From: Alphaproteobacteria bacterium
Lineage (GTDB): Bacteria > Pseudomonadota > Alphaproteobacteria > Rhizobiales > Hyphomicrobiaceae
Length of the DNA stretch: 42,364 bases
NCBI GenBank assembly: GCA_018819265.1
Contig: JAHJQI010000065.1
Span: forward strand, 1-42,364
Reading direction: 5' to 3'
Each line of letters begins with the position of its first letter. Position 1 is the first letter of the stretch. The notes under the pieces are model-generated. The model ran no database searches and was not told the origin of the DNA. It saw only the letters and a program-made list of their open reading frames with translations. This document shows positions 34,191 through 42,324 of this stretch, piece by piece. The position numbers were made by a program, and so were the translations under genes.

Positions 34191-34463
34191 ATGGCCGTAC
34201 GGAAAATCAAAAGGACAGCACGCAAGGCGGCCAAGACGCCGAAGCGGAGCAACAAGTCGTTCATCATCAGGCTGTGCCATGAGGACGGCGCGCCGCTCTC
34301 GATGCCGGAAATCCGCGATGGCTTCTACGAGGCGGTCCGCAAGCTGCTCCAGGACGGGCGCTGCCACCGCGCAAAGCGGGTGACGATCTATGTCACGATG
34401 TTCGATCGGGAGGGCAGCGATTACACAGGGCGCATAGCATGGAAGGACCACCGTCTGGGCTAA
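34191..34463 (+). CDS. Small island protein (90 residues), paralogue of the gene at 35778
   Basis: The protein has a basic N-terminal tail (RKIKRTARKAAKTPKRSNKS) and then IIRLCHEDGAPLSMPEIRDG, FYEAVRKLLQDGRCHRAKRV and TIYVTMFDREG. The second half is closely similar to the protein at 35778 (DGA-LSM-EIRDG-YE--R-L, then -AK-VT-YVTM-D--G). The start is the ATG at 34191 behind GGAAGGCGCGC; the frame is open from 33978. The upstream region is shared with the paralogue. Its last 4 bp overlap the convergent gene at 34460. The function is unknown; the basic tail suggests nucleic acid binding, which is inferred. Confidence 0.8.
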   Translation: MAVRKIKRTARKAAKTPKRSNKSFIIRLCHEDGAPLSMPEIRDGFYEAVRKLLQDGRCHRAKRVTIYVTMFDREGSDYTGRIAWKDHRLG

Positions 34464-34816
34464 CGAAGTCCCAGCGAATGAAGCGCCGAAGATATAATGC
34501 CTCGTCGGGCGCGACGAATATCCGGAGCTTCCTCCACATAGTATTTTTGCGCCAACTCAGACGGCGCAGTTCCTTCAAACACTGTGCGGGGCAAGGGGGC
34601 AGTCAGGATGAAATCCGCATCGATGCCCCGCGCCCGGTCAATTGATTGATGCGGGAGGTGGTCGATCCGGATGATCCGCACAGGACTCGACGTTTTTCTG
34701 TTTGGTGAAATGCGCCATTGGGGCACTAGCCAAAGACGACCCTTGTGCAGGATGGAATCGCACTTGAAGACTTGGGGGATGTCGCTCAACCCCAACACCG
34801 TCTCCAGAATTTTCAT
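34460..34816 (-). CDS. Unrecognised island protein (118 residues)
   Basis: The protein begins MKILETVLGLSDIPQVFKCD and contains GRLWLVPQWRISPNRKTSSP and VRIIRIDHLPHQ. Its composition is that of a folded protein, but I do not recognise the family. The ATG at 34816 has GAGGT upstream and is preferred over the longer frame to 34939. It is convergent with the gene at 34191, overlapping it by 4 bp. Confidence 0.65.
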   Translation of the reverse strand: MKILETVLGLSDIPQVFKCDSILHKGRLWLVPQWRISPNRKTSSPVRIIRIDHLPHQSIDRARGIDADFILTAPLPRTVFEGTAPSELAQKYYVEEAPDIRRARRGIISSALHSLGLR

Positions 34817-35293
34817 CACGACCTCGAATTTATGTTTCGTACCGATAAGTATCTCCGCTCGGAGTCGTCCCCAGCGCCTGTCGTACCGGCCGGATGATCG
34901 CCAGCCGATGTAAGCACCGACGTGCAACCGCATGGCCACCGAGTGTGCGCTGCGCTTGGATGCATTTAACTACCGTGACGGGACTGCCCAGGCTCTAGCG
35001 GAAATCGTCTGCGATCGCCGAGGCGATTTTGCGGCGTCAGTGTTTTGAATTCCAACGCACCGTCCTCCTTTGACCGCTGACTGATCTCGACCTTGCCGCC
35101 ATTCCTGACAAGGACGCGCTTGCCGGATCAACGCCATGCCCGTGCCGGGTTCATGCCGGGTGTCCCCATCTTCCTAGCTTCGCGTCGTGCAGACGGGTGA
35201 TGCCCCTCCTCGTCCTGAAGCGTGGACCAGCGAAGCTCTGTCGCCCTGTCACTGGAAGGGCGTGTCTCGAACATTCAGCAAAGGAGAGAAAAG
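34817..35293. other. Stretch with no firm gene, one possible kinase remnant
   Basis: About 480 bp. On the minus strand near 34970-35130 a frame without a start reads RVLVRNGGKVEISQRSKEDG and then ALEFKTLTPQ. GGKVEIS-DGALEF resembles the last strands of a histidine-kinase ATPase domain, but too little remains to be sure. The right end holds the AAGGAGAG of the gene at 35294. Confidence 0.35.
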
Positions 35294-35479
35294 ATGGCAC
35301 GTTACCAAAACACCAAGAGCAGCAAACGCGAGAGCAAGCTACCTGCATTCATCGCCTACCTCGTCGCCAAGAAACCCTACGACAAGTCCTTACGCAGGCC
35401 GCAAGGACTGGAAGGAAAGTGTGGACCGCGCACGGCAATACAGTCTGTTTTAGCCGGGCGCGTCCCGCGCCGCCGCTAG
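35294..35479 (+). CDS. Small island protein (61 residues), possibly frameshifted
   Basis: A strong ribosome-binding site (AAGGAGAG) precedes MARYQNTKSSKRESKLPAFI, continuing AYLVAKKPYDKS. The N-terminal part, up to IAYLV, resembles the strand at the start of the protein at 32195. The second half (LRRPQGLEGKCGPRTAIQSV) is Arg- and Pro-rich and loses that likeness. The gene is therefore probably cut short or shifted near 35380. Function unknown. Confidence 0.55.
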   Translation: MARYQNTKSSKRESKLPAFIAYLVAKKPYDKSLRRPQGLEGKCGPRTAIQSVLAGRVPRRR

Positions 35480-35709
35480 GCTGCGGCGCGGATCGGGCTC
35501 TAGCTCCGCAAGGAGCGGAGCCCGAGTCTTCATCTCGGCCCATGCGGGTGACGATCCCTTGCGCAAAGCAAGCGGGGCTGCGCCCCCGCAGCCGTCAAGG
35601 GTTTCGCTTCGCGCGCGGCGGTGCCGCGCCCTGTGACGGCAGACTCCCCTGCTCATTGCCGCGGGGCTAGTCGGGTTGCTGGGCGCAACCCATTTTAGCA
35701 GGCGCACCT
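35480..35709. other. Hairpin-rich spacer between small genes
   Basis: A 230-bp spacer with no gene. It holds hairpins GCTCCGC/GCGGAGC at 35503-35521 and GGGTTGC/GCAACCC at 35673-35691, the latter followed by ATTTTA and therefore terminator-like for the gene at 35294. Confidence 0.6.
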
Positions 35710-35761
35710 GCATACCATCGTGCTCGGCTTTCCGCGTTCCGCCAATTGCGTCACACTGGCG
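35710..35761 (+). promoter_or_regulatory. Upstream region shared by two paralogous genes, copy 2
   Basis: The counterpart of 34120-34170. TTGCGTCACACTGGCG ends 16 bp before the ATG at 35778. GCATAC, ATCGT and CTTTCCGCG are in the same order and at almost the same spacing as in copy 1. Confidence 0.75.
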
Positions 35762-35777
35762 TAGAAGGCAGGCGCTG

Positions 35778-36083
35778 ATGGGAAGACCGTACGGGACAGT
35801 CAAACGCGGGACGCGAAAGCCCAAACCTCCGCAGGGCGGCGAAGCCGCGTTCAAGGTGCGCCTGCGCGGCAAGGACGGCGCGGCGCTGTCGATGCAGGAG
35901 ATCCGCGACGGCCTCTATGAAACGGCGCGGCGGCTGCAAAAACTGGAAGGCGTTCCGCGCGCGAAATGGGTGACGCTGTATGTCACGATGATCGACGAGG
36001 ACGGCAAGGAAGTGCTGCCCGATCCGTCCGGCGCGTGGGATATCTTTCCCTACAAATGCGCCGCAGACGAGCTGGGCGCATAA
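35778..36083 (+). CDS. Small island protein (101 residues), paralogue of the gene at 34191
   Basis: A basic N-terminus (GRPYGTVKRGTRKPKPPQGG) is followed by FKVRLRGKDGAALSMQEIRD, GLYETARRLQKLEGVPRAKW and VTLYVTMIDEDGKEV. The C-terminal extension (LPDPSGAWDIFPYKCAADEL) is missing from the paralogue. The ATG at 35778 is chosen because the shared upstream region and GAAGGCAGGCG come just before it; the frame is open from 35676. It is convergent with the membrane gene of the mobilisation module, 4 bp apart. Function unknown. Confidence 0.8.
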   Translation: MGRPYGTVKRGTRKPKPPQGGEAAFKVRLRGKDGAALSMQEIRDGLYETARRLQKLEGVPRAKWVTLYVTMIDEDGKEVLPDPSGAWDIFPYKCAADELGA

Positions 36084-36087
36084 GCGT

Positions 36088-36705
36088 CTAGCCGATATCC
36101 GGCGATGACCCGAACGGGCCGCCTCCGCCCTGCACGACGAGTTCGCGGCTCTCCATGATCTGCGTGGCAGCATCGATGCGGTCGCTAATATTTTGTAGCC
36201 GGATGACGAGCGCCTTTGCCCGTTCGAGGTCGCGATACGGCATCTCCGCGATGGCGATACGGTTTTCACCGTACTGCATGACCACTTCGAGCGCGTTGCG
36301 GTAAGTCATGAACCTGCCAGTTTCGGTCGCGGCGCGGCTGTGGTGCTCGACACGGAACTCAATCGGCATCTGACGGGAAAAATTGCGCGAACCGAACGTC
36401 TTCGGCAGAACGATGCGATCCTTGTAGATCTTGATGTCCAGATTTCTGCGGAACATCGCGGCGAAGATCAAGAACGTAACGGGCGACAGCGCGAGCGTCC
36501 AACCGAGCGCCGGGACAGCAATAGCCTCATTGTCGAGCCAGACGCCCAAAGTCAAAACCAGAAAGAATATAGCAATGACCCCGCCTGCGGCGGCACCAAG
36601 GCGTGCAGGCGGATTGTACTTGCCGGTGACGTGAAGGCCGCCGTCGCCGGTCAACTCGGTATGAGGCCAAGGCGCGACCGGCAACTCGTATGTGAGGTCT
36701 TTCAT
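36088..36705 (-). CDS. Two-helix membrane protein of the mobilisation module
   Basis: A 205-residue protein with two hydrophobic helices (about 36-57 and 63-85) and a C-terminal domain of about 110 residues rich in strands and charged residues (DIKIYKDRIVLPKTFGSRNF, then REDLERAKALVIR-like helices). The ATG at 36705 has GGGCGAGG upstream; a TTG at 36726 overlaps the coupling-protein stop codon and is an alternative. Located directly after the coupling protein on the same strand, it is probably made with it. I do not know the family; a membrane partner of the coupling protein is a guess from position. Confidence 0.75.
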   Translation of the reverse strand: MKDLTYELPVAPWPHTELTGDGGLHVTGKYNPPARLGAAAGGVIAIFFLVLTLGVWLDNEAIAVPALGWTLALSPVTFLIFAAMFRRNLDIKIYKDRIVLPKTFGSRNFSRQMPIEFRVEHHSRAATETGRFMTYRNALEVVMQYGENRIAIAEMPYRDLERAKALVIRLQNISDRIDAATQIMESRELVVQGGGGPFGSSPDIG

Positions 36706-36722
36706 AGCAATGCCTCGCCCAC

Positions 36723-38267
36723 TCAATCGACTGGATCAAACTTCCCTTTAAAAAGCTCGTGGCGGTCATACTTCACCCGCTGAATAATCGCGGGCGGCAG
36801 GCCGGGACGGATCAGAAGCTGCCGCTGCTCCACGTCGTCGCGTCCAAAAAATCGGCTCGCTTCCTCGGGCGTCAGGAGATCGCGCACTTCAAGCGACCAT
36901 GACGTGCCGGTTGCCCCGCCCGTGCGCTGCGATGTCGTGACCTCGTTCTTGCGCTCTACTATCAGGGAGGTCGAACCGCACCGCTTGCTGATGTAGTCGA
37001 GCGTGGTCATGTCGCTGTTGCCGAAGAAGATCATGATCCCGGCGTTGCCGAGGAAGGTTTCCCAGCCGTCCTTGTAGTGGCGCCTCAGCTGCGTCAGGTC
37101 TTGCAGGACGATGAGTAGCTTCATGCCGAACCCGGCGATCAGCGCGGCGGCGGTTTCAAGCTGCTGCATGAAGCCGAGGACGTGGAATTCTTCGAGCACG
37201 GCAAGGACGGGGATGGCGGGCTTGACGCGCCGCTCGCGTTCCATCGCCTCGAAGGCCAGATTGACGAACAGCCGGAACCAGCGATTGCAGGTCGCCATCC
37301 GCCCTGCCGGGAGGCAAAGGTAGATGGTGAGCCCCTGCGGCGCTGTCTTCAGCTCCCCGAGATCAAAATCATGCCCGGACAGGCAGGCGCGCAGCTCGGG
37401 GTAATCGAGAAACTTCGTGTTGCGCAGCGCGACCGAAAGGACCGAGGCGCGTTCGCGGTCGGCCTTGTCGTAGAAATCCCGCGCCGCGCCTTCCAGCGCC
37501 GCCGCGAGATCCGGGTTCGTCGCCTCGACCTGCGCGGCGTTGTGCACCATCTCGGTGCGCACCTGCGGCGGCGCATCGCCCTCGAAGCCTTCGGGCAGGT
37601 CCGTGACCTTGTCGAAGGCGCGCTTCAATAGCTCCCGCACGGTGACGAGCGTTCGCGTCCCCGCGTAGCCGGGATAAGTCGCGACATGCAAAATGATCCC
37701 CTCGATCAAATTGCGGGCGCTTTCGTCCCAGTGCGGGTCGGCGTTGGCGCTGCCGATGACCACGGCATCGGCGACAAGGCCCGCGTCGGCGATCAGGGAG
37801 GGGCTGGCCACGTCCAGCATCGCCATGGGATTAAAGCGGGCCTTGTGCGCCGCAAGGCGGGGCGCGCAAACGCCAAACGGGTCGACGATGGCGACGCGCT
37901 GGCCGAGCTGCGCTCGCCTGCGCGCCGTGACGTTGGCCAGCTCGCCCTTGGGGTCGAGGGCGAGGACACTACCCCTGTATTCAAGGAGGGTCGGGATCAG
38001 GCAGGAGCGGCCCTTACCGGCCCGCGATCCGGCGCACAGGACAGCGTGGCGGTCATCGCCAAGACCGATGGCGTGGCCGCCCGTCATGAAGCGTTCGCCG
38101 TTATCGTCGGCGGCGGTGCCGCCGACGACGCCGAGGAAGATTTTAGAGGGGCCAAACCGCAGCGCATTGCTCTTGGCAAGCGCATCCGGATCGAGCCACG
38201 CAGACAAGGGGGTCTGCTGCTCGTTCAGTCGGCGGGAGCGTACCCCCCGTGGCAGGTCATCGAGCAT
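36723..38267 (-). CDS. TraG/VirD4-type conjugal transfer coupling protein
   Basis: A 514-residue ATPase that would bring the relaxase-DNA complex to a type IV secretion channel. Walker A is AGSRAGKGRS (Lys85) and Walker B is VLAVLEEFHVLG. Family blocks ALDPKGELANVTARRR, WDESARNLIEGIILHV and GNSDMTTLDYISKRCGS are present. The ATG at 38267 follows GAGGGCGAGAGCA; the frame is open to 38396. No long N-terminal membrane part is present, unlike classical VirD4, and the two-helix protein at 36088 might supply it. No channel genes are in the window, so the element would use another element's channel or carry one outside. Confidence 0.92.
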   Translation of the reverse strand: MLDDLPRGVRSRRLNEQQTPLSAWLDPDALAKSNALRFGPSKIFLGVVGGTAADDNGERFMTGGHAIGLGDDRHAVLCAGSRAGKGRSCLIPTLLEYRGSVLALDPKGELANVTARRRAQLGQRVAIVDPFGVCAPRLAAHKARFNPMAMLDVASPSLIADAGLVADAVVIGSANADPHWDESARNLIEGIILHVATYPGYAGTRTLVTVRELLKRAFDKVTDLPEGFEGDAPPQVRTEMVHNAAQVEATNPDLAAALEGAARDFYDKADRERASVLSVALRNTKFLDYPELRACLSGHDFDLGELKTAPQGLTIYLCLPAGRMATCNRWFRLFVNLAFEAMERERRVKPAIPVLAVLEEFHVLGFMQQLETAAALIAGFGMKLLIVLQDLTQLRRHYKDGWETFLGNAGIMIFFGNSDMTTLDYISKRCGSTSLIVERKNEVTTSQRTGGATGTSWSLEVRDLLTPEEASRFFGRDDVEQRQLLIRPGLPPAIIQRVKYDRHELFKGKFDPVD

Positions 38268-38835
38268 TGCTCTCGCCCTCCGTGCCGGATGCCAAAAATG
38301 CGCGAGGATCGGAAACCTGCCCACGACATTCCGTGCACGTGGTTGACAACCGGGGGTAGTGATGCGGGCCGGCTCCAGCAGTCCGCAGGGCAGCATCAGG
38401 GAGGCGCGGACAGAGCAGACAGACTCGGTCTAAGGACGGCTAAGGAAGGCTGGCTGCGGAGTTCCGGCATACCCCTGTAACCAAAATATGAGCCGAAATT
38501 TGTAACCTGCTGGCGATTATGTAAAACTCAAGGTCGTGGAGGGCGTACTTTTGGGTTCGCTGCGCGAACACCGGTGCGCCGTAGCTCTGATGGGATTGCA
38601 TCCCCGGCGCTGCCACCCCGGCAACGGCCCTTCATTTCCTTGCGGGCCGTGTCGCTCATAGCCGCTCCAAGGCCTAGTCCCTCATGCGCCGGGACGGGCT
38701 TGGTGCCGCTCTTGGGGCCGGGAGCCCCGCCGCTAGGCATCCCGTTTCGCCTGGCGGCGAAGCCGGCCGCATGGCGCAGGCCGGCAAGGTTCGCGCGGAC
38801 CTTTCGGGCGGTGTCGCGTGGGGGGGTGTGTGCGT
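38268..38835. other. Divergent region between coupling protein and relaxase, candidate oriT
   Basis: A 568-bp gap with no supportable gene between two divergent transfer genes, the usual place for an origin of transfer. It contains an AT-richer stretch (about 38480-38535) and a perfect hairpin GTTCGC-TGC-GCGAAC at 38555-38569. The nick site cannot be assigned from sequence alone. The last 20 bp are G-rich (GGGGGGGTGTGTGCGT) in front of the relaxase start. Confidence 0.5.
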
Positions 38836-40347
38836 ATGGCGATCTACAGCTGCAACCTGAAAAGTATCGGTCGCACCACGCACGACGCGGGCACGGCGGG
38901 TGCCCATATCCGCTACATCAGCCGCCCCGAAGCCTGCCCTGAAATCCTGTCGCAGCACATGCCGGACGAGCATCGTGAAGCCCGCACCTGGCTGGATGGC
39001 CGGGAGCGGCTCTCACGCAAAAATGCCCGCGTCATCGACAAGCTCAGGATTGCCCTGCCACGCGAACTGAGTGAGGCGCAGCGCCAAGATCTCGTCGCCA
39101 GCTTCATGGTGGACCTGACCGGGGCGCGCATACCCTGGTATGCAGCCATCCACCAGAGCGGCAAGGACGAGATGAACCCGCACGTCCATATCGCGATCCA
39201 CGACCGCGATATCGACACCGGCTTCCGGGTGCTGCGCCTGTCCGACAACGCCCGTGACCGGGAGAAGGCGAAGCTGCCCGGCCCCAAGGCCGTCGATTGG
39301 GTCCGTGAACGGTGGGAGGCCGCCTGCAACGAAGCCCTTGAGGCGGCGGGCCATGCCGTGCGGATCGACCGCCGGACGCTTGAGGCGCAGGGCGTTGACC
39401 GCAAACCCACCATCCACGAAGGACCGCGCGCCCAGCATATCGATGACCATGTCCGCCGCCCCGAATCCCGCCAGCGCATCAATGGCTGCGGACGGGTGAT
39501 CGATTACCCCTCCATCGATCTCGGCAGGACACGGCGTGAGTTCAATGCCCACGTCATCGACATCAATCTAAAGGCAGCGGCGCGCTCACCCAATCCCGCC
39601 ATCGCCCTGTGGGCGTTGTTCGAGAAAGAGCAGGCAGCTGCCGACGCCGCCCTTGAGCAGCGTCTTGCCCGCGAGCGCCGGGAGCGCACCGGGCAGGAGC
39701 GGAACACATCGCTGGTCTACCGGGCGCGAATGGCCCGGATGCGCGCCGAGCAAAATATCAAGCTGCGCGCGGCGGTAAAGAAGGTGCGCCGCAAATATGG
39801 GCCCATGCGCGAGCAGCTGAGGGACCGCCAGCACGAAGAACGGCAGCAGCTCAAGAACAGGCAGAGCCGCCTCTATATGCGCATCGCCGCCGTTCTCGAT
39901 TTTACCGGGATCACCAAGCGGCGGCAGGAGGCGGCGCGCAAGACGCTTTCGGCAAAGCACAAGACCGAGCGGCAGAAGTTTTCCGCGCGCTACCACAAGG
40001 CGGGCGAGGCCGTTACCGCCCTCATCAAGGAACGGTTCGCCAGTGAAATCGCGGGCCAGAAGCAAAAGCGGTCGCAGCATCTCGGCCAGCTGAGGGAGCG
40101 CCACCAGCAGGAGGACAATTTTGCGGACATCGAACGCCAGCAGCGAGAGATCGAGCGCGACCAGACGCATCGCCTGACGCAGGCAAAGCTCGAAGGCTGG
40201 ACGAAAGATCGCAAGACAAACGAAGGCAAGTTGGGCGGGAAGACTTCGGACAGCTTTGCCAAGGCCCTCAACAAGACGGCCAAGCAGGAAACGGATCGCA
40301 AGGACCATGGCAAAGACCACAAGCCCGGCAAAGACCTCGAACGCTAG
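38836..40347 (+). CDS. MobA/MobL-type relaxase
   Basis: A 503-residue relaxase. The N-terminal catalytic part has MAIYSCNLKSIGR, AGAHIRYISRPEA and the metal-binding NPHVHIAIHDRD (His116, His118, His122). From about residue 260 on it is a long charged, coiled-coil region (EERQQLKNRQSRLYMRIAAV and similar), ending in a Lys/Asp-rich tail. It would nick oriT and lead the strand out of the cell. The ATG at 38836 is preferred over the GTG at 38818 because the MAIY start is typical. It is divergent from the coupling protein. Together with ardC and the integrase it defines an integrative mobilisable element. Confidence 0.92.
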   Translation: MAIYSCNLKSIGRTTHDAGTAGAHIRYISRPEACPEILSQHMPDEHREARTWLDGRERLSRKNARVIDKLRIALPRELSEAQRQDLVASFMVDLTGARIPWYAAIHQSGKDEMNPHVHIAIHDRDIDTGFRVLRLSDNARDREKAKLPGPKAVDWVRERWEAACNEALEAAGHAVRIDRRTLEAQGVDRKPTIHEGPRAQHIDDHVRRPESRQRINGCGRVIDYPSIDLGRTRREFNAHVIDINLKAAARSPNPAIALWALFEKEQAAADAALEQRLARERRERTGQERNTSLVYRARMARMRAEQNIKLRAAVKKVRRKYGPMREQLRDRQHEERQQLKNRQSRLYMRIAAVLDFTGITKRRQEAARKTLSAKHKTERQKFSARYHKAGEAVTALIKERFASEIAGQKQKRSQHLGQLRERHQQEDNFADIERQQREIERDQTHRLTQAKLEGWTKDRKTNEGKLGGKTSDSFAKALNKTAKQETDRKDHGKDHKPGKDLER

Positions 40348-40440
40348 GCGCGCGCCATTAACGCTGGTGCGCGCATTTACCCGATCAGCTCCGCCTAGCA
40401 CTCTAACCTGAGCGCCGCTGTTCATCGCAGGAGACAGGCG

Positions 40441-42235
40441 TGTAAGCGCCGGAGACAAAATCCCTCAGTGAAGTGGCCGAGTCGGTCGGTCGCGCCGGAG
40501 TAAAAATCCGGCAACTGAAGCCCTTGTGCCGCGTTCGGTCCGGGGGCAGGGGATGAAGGACGTGGACGACTATTTGCGGGTCCGGCGTGCGGTTCAGATC
40601 GAGGGTCTGAGCAAACGTGCGGCGGCACGGCGGTTCGGGATCGATCCGAGAACCGTGACCAAGATGATGACGCATGCGGTGCCACAAGGGTACGTGCGCA
40701 CGAAGCCACCGGTGCGGCCGAAGCTCGATCCCTTCATCGCGATCATCGACAAGATCCTGGCCGATGACAAAAGCCGGCCGAAGAAGCAGCAGCACACAGC
40801 GAAGCGGATCTTCGAGCGACTGCGCGACGAGCACGGCTTCACGGGCAAGATCACCATCGTGAAGGACTACGTGGCCGGCTGCCAGCAGCGGGCGCGTGAG
40901 ATGTTCGTGCCGCTGGTGCATCCACCGGGGCATGCGCAGGCCGACTTCGGCGAAGCCTTGGCCATCATCGGTGGCGTCGAGCGCAAGATCCACTACTTCG
41001 CGTTCGATCTACCGCATTCGGACGCCAACTTCGTGGTTGCCTATCCGGCCGAGACGACGGAGGCGTTCTGCGATGGGCACGTACAGGCGTTCAACTTTTT
41101 CGGCGGCGTGCCGCAGTCGATCCTCTATGACAACACTAGGATCGCGGTGGCCAAGATTCTCGGCGACGGCAAGCGGGTGCGGACCGGCGTGTTCACGGAG
41201 CTGCAGTCGCACTACCTGTTCCTGGACCGCTTCGGCCGGCCGGCGAAGGGCAACGACAAGGGCAAGGTCGAGGGGCTCGTCGGCTACGCACGACGGAACT
41301 TCATGGTGCCGGTGCCGGTGTTCGACAGCTTCGCGGCGCTGAACGCCCACCTTGCGGAGTGTTGCCGCAAGCGGTTGGGTGAGCGCCTGCGGGGCGAGAC
41401 GGAGACGATCGGCGAGCGTCTGGTGCGCGATCTGGCAGCCCTCCAGAAGCCGCTGCCGCCGCCCTATGACGCCTGCGAGAAGGTGAGCACGCGCGTGTCG
41501 TCGCTGTCGCTGGTGCGCTACCGGCTCAATGATTACTCGGTGCCCACCAGCTTCGGGCACGCGCAAGTGTTCGTGCGCGGCTACGTGCATGAGGTGGTCA
41601 TCTCTTGCGGCACCGAGATCATCTCCCGCCATCCGCGATCCTACGAGCGCGAGGACTTCGTCTTCGATCCCCTGCATTACCTCGCGCTGATCGAGCGCAA
41701 GATCAACGCACTCGACCAGGCCGCGCCGTTGGCTGATTGGCAGCTGCCCGAGGAGTTCGCTACGCTCCGCCGCCTGCTTGAGGCACGGATGGGCAAGCCG
41801 GGCAAACGCGAGTACGTACAGGTCTTGCGCCTGATGGAGACGTTTGCGATCGGGGACGTGGCGACGGCCGTCCGCGAAGCCATCGCGCGCGGTGCGGTCG
41901 GTGTCGATGCGATCAAGCATCTGGTGCTGTGCCGCCTAGAGCGGCGGCCACCGCGGCTGGATATGACGATCTATCCCTACCTGCCGAAGGCCACGGTCGC
42001 GACGACGTCAGCGCGATCCTACATGGATCTGCTCGAAGGAGCGGAAGCATGAGTGACACGCCGCAAGTTCTGCTGTCCCACCATCTGAAGGCGCTCAAGC
42101 TGCCGACCATCCTGCGCGAGTATGACAAGATCGCGCGGGCTTGCGCCGGCGAAGGCGTCGACTATCCACGTTATCTGCTGCGGCTCGTCGAGGCCGAGAT
42201 CATCGAACGCGAACGGCGCATGGTTGCGCGACGTC
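40441..42235 (+). mobile_element. IS21-family element, right part cut
   Basis: The left end is taken at TGTAAGCGCCGGAG (40441). Two related repeats near it, CGCCGGAGACAAAATCC (40447-40463) and CGCCGGAGTAAAAATCCGG (about 40493-40511), are the multiple terminal sites usual in IS21. istA is complete. istB stops after about 62 normal codons, where different DNA begins near 42233, so the right end is missing. The gap 40348-40440 before it holds a short hairpin (GCGCGC near 40350 and GCGCGC near 40372) and no gene. Confidence 0.8.
40553..42052 (+). CDS. istA: IS21 transposase IstA
   Basis: A 499-residue transposase. An N-terminal helix-turn-helix (LSKRAAARRFGIDPRTVTKM) is followed by a DDE core: Asp in HAQADFGEALAIIGG, Asp in SILYDNTRIAVAKI and Glu in NDKGKVEGLVGYARRNF. 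The Mu-type C-terminal domain has RYRLNDYSVPTSFGHAQVFV. The ATG at 40553 follows GGGGGCAGGGG. Its stop overlaps the istB start (ATGA). The gene is intact. Confidence 0.96.
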   Translation: MKDVDDYLRVRRAVQIEGLSKRAAARRFGIDPRTVTKMMTHAVPQGYVRTKPPVRPKLDPFIAIIDKILADDKSRPKKQQHTAKRIFERLRDEHGFTGKITIVKDYVAGCQQRAREMFVPLVHPPGHAQADFGEALAIIGGVERKIHYFAFDLPHSDANFVVAYPAETTEAFCDGHVQAFNFFGGVPQSILYDNTRIAVAKILGDGKRVRTGVFTELQSHYLFLDRFGRPAKGNDKGKVEGLVGYARRNFMVPVPVFDSFAALNAHLAECCRKRLGERLRGETETIGERLVRDLAALQKPLPPPYDACEKVSTRVSSLSLVRYRLNDYSVPTSFGHAQVFVRGYVHEVVISCGTEIISRHPRSYEREDFVFDPLHYLALIERKINALDQAAPLADWQLPEEFATLRRLLEARMGKPGKREYVQVLRLMETFAIGDVATAVREAIARGAVGVDAIKHLVLCRLERRPPRLDMTIYPYLPKATVATTSARSYMDLLEGAEA

Positions 42236-42246
42236 ATTTAGGATGA
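42049..42246 (+). pseudogene. istB: Truncated IS21 helper ATPase IstB
   Basis: The 65-codon frame begins MSDTPQVLLSHHLKALKLPT with the normal IstB helix and continues to ERERRMVARR. Normal IstB is about 250 residues and has an AAA+ ATPase core, which is absent. The last three codons (HLG) and the stop belong to the inserted DNA that starts near 42233. Without IstB this copy cannot move unless helped. Confidence 0.9.
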
Positions 42247-42282
42247 ACGCCTGACGACAACTAGGATGACAGGTTGGGATGG
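42236..42282. repeat. Direct repeats at the end of a second mobile element
   Basis: TTAGGATGA (42238-42246), CTAGGATGAC (42261-42270) and the looser GGTTGGGATGG (42272-42282) are spaced 11-23 bp apart. Such spaced repeats next to the istB break look like the multiple terminal sites of another IS21-type element beginning near 42233. The element continues past the window. Confidence 0.55.
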
Positions 42283-42288
42283 CGAGTG

Positions 42289-42324
42289 ATTCGCTTGTGC
42301 CCCCCGCGGGGGGCACAAGCGAAT
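42289..42324. repeat. Perfect 36-bp palindrome
   Basis: ATTCGCTTGTGCCCCCCG is followed at once by its exact reverse complement CGGGGGGCACAAGCGAAT, with no spacer. It sits just inside the element that broke istB and could be a transcription barrier, an operator or a recombination site. Perfect palindromes of this length are rare and unstable in bacteria. Confidence 0.95.

Noticed and set aside
34970..35130. Possible histidine-kinase end on the minus strand
   Set aside because: Only about 45 codons without a start, with weak likeness to GGKVEIS-DGALEF strands; not enough for a feature of its own.
37686..38480. Plus-strand frame of 264 codons opposite the coupling protein
   Set aside because: Antisense to a well-supported ATPase and without any motif.
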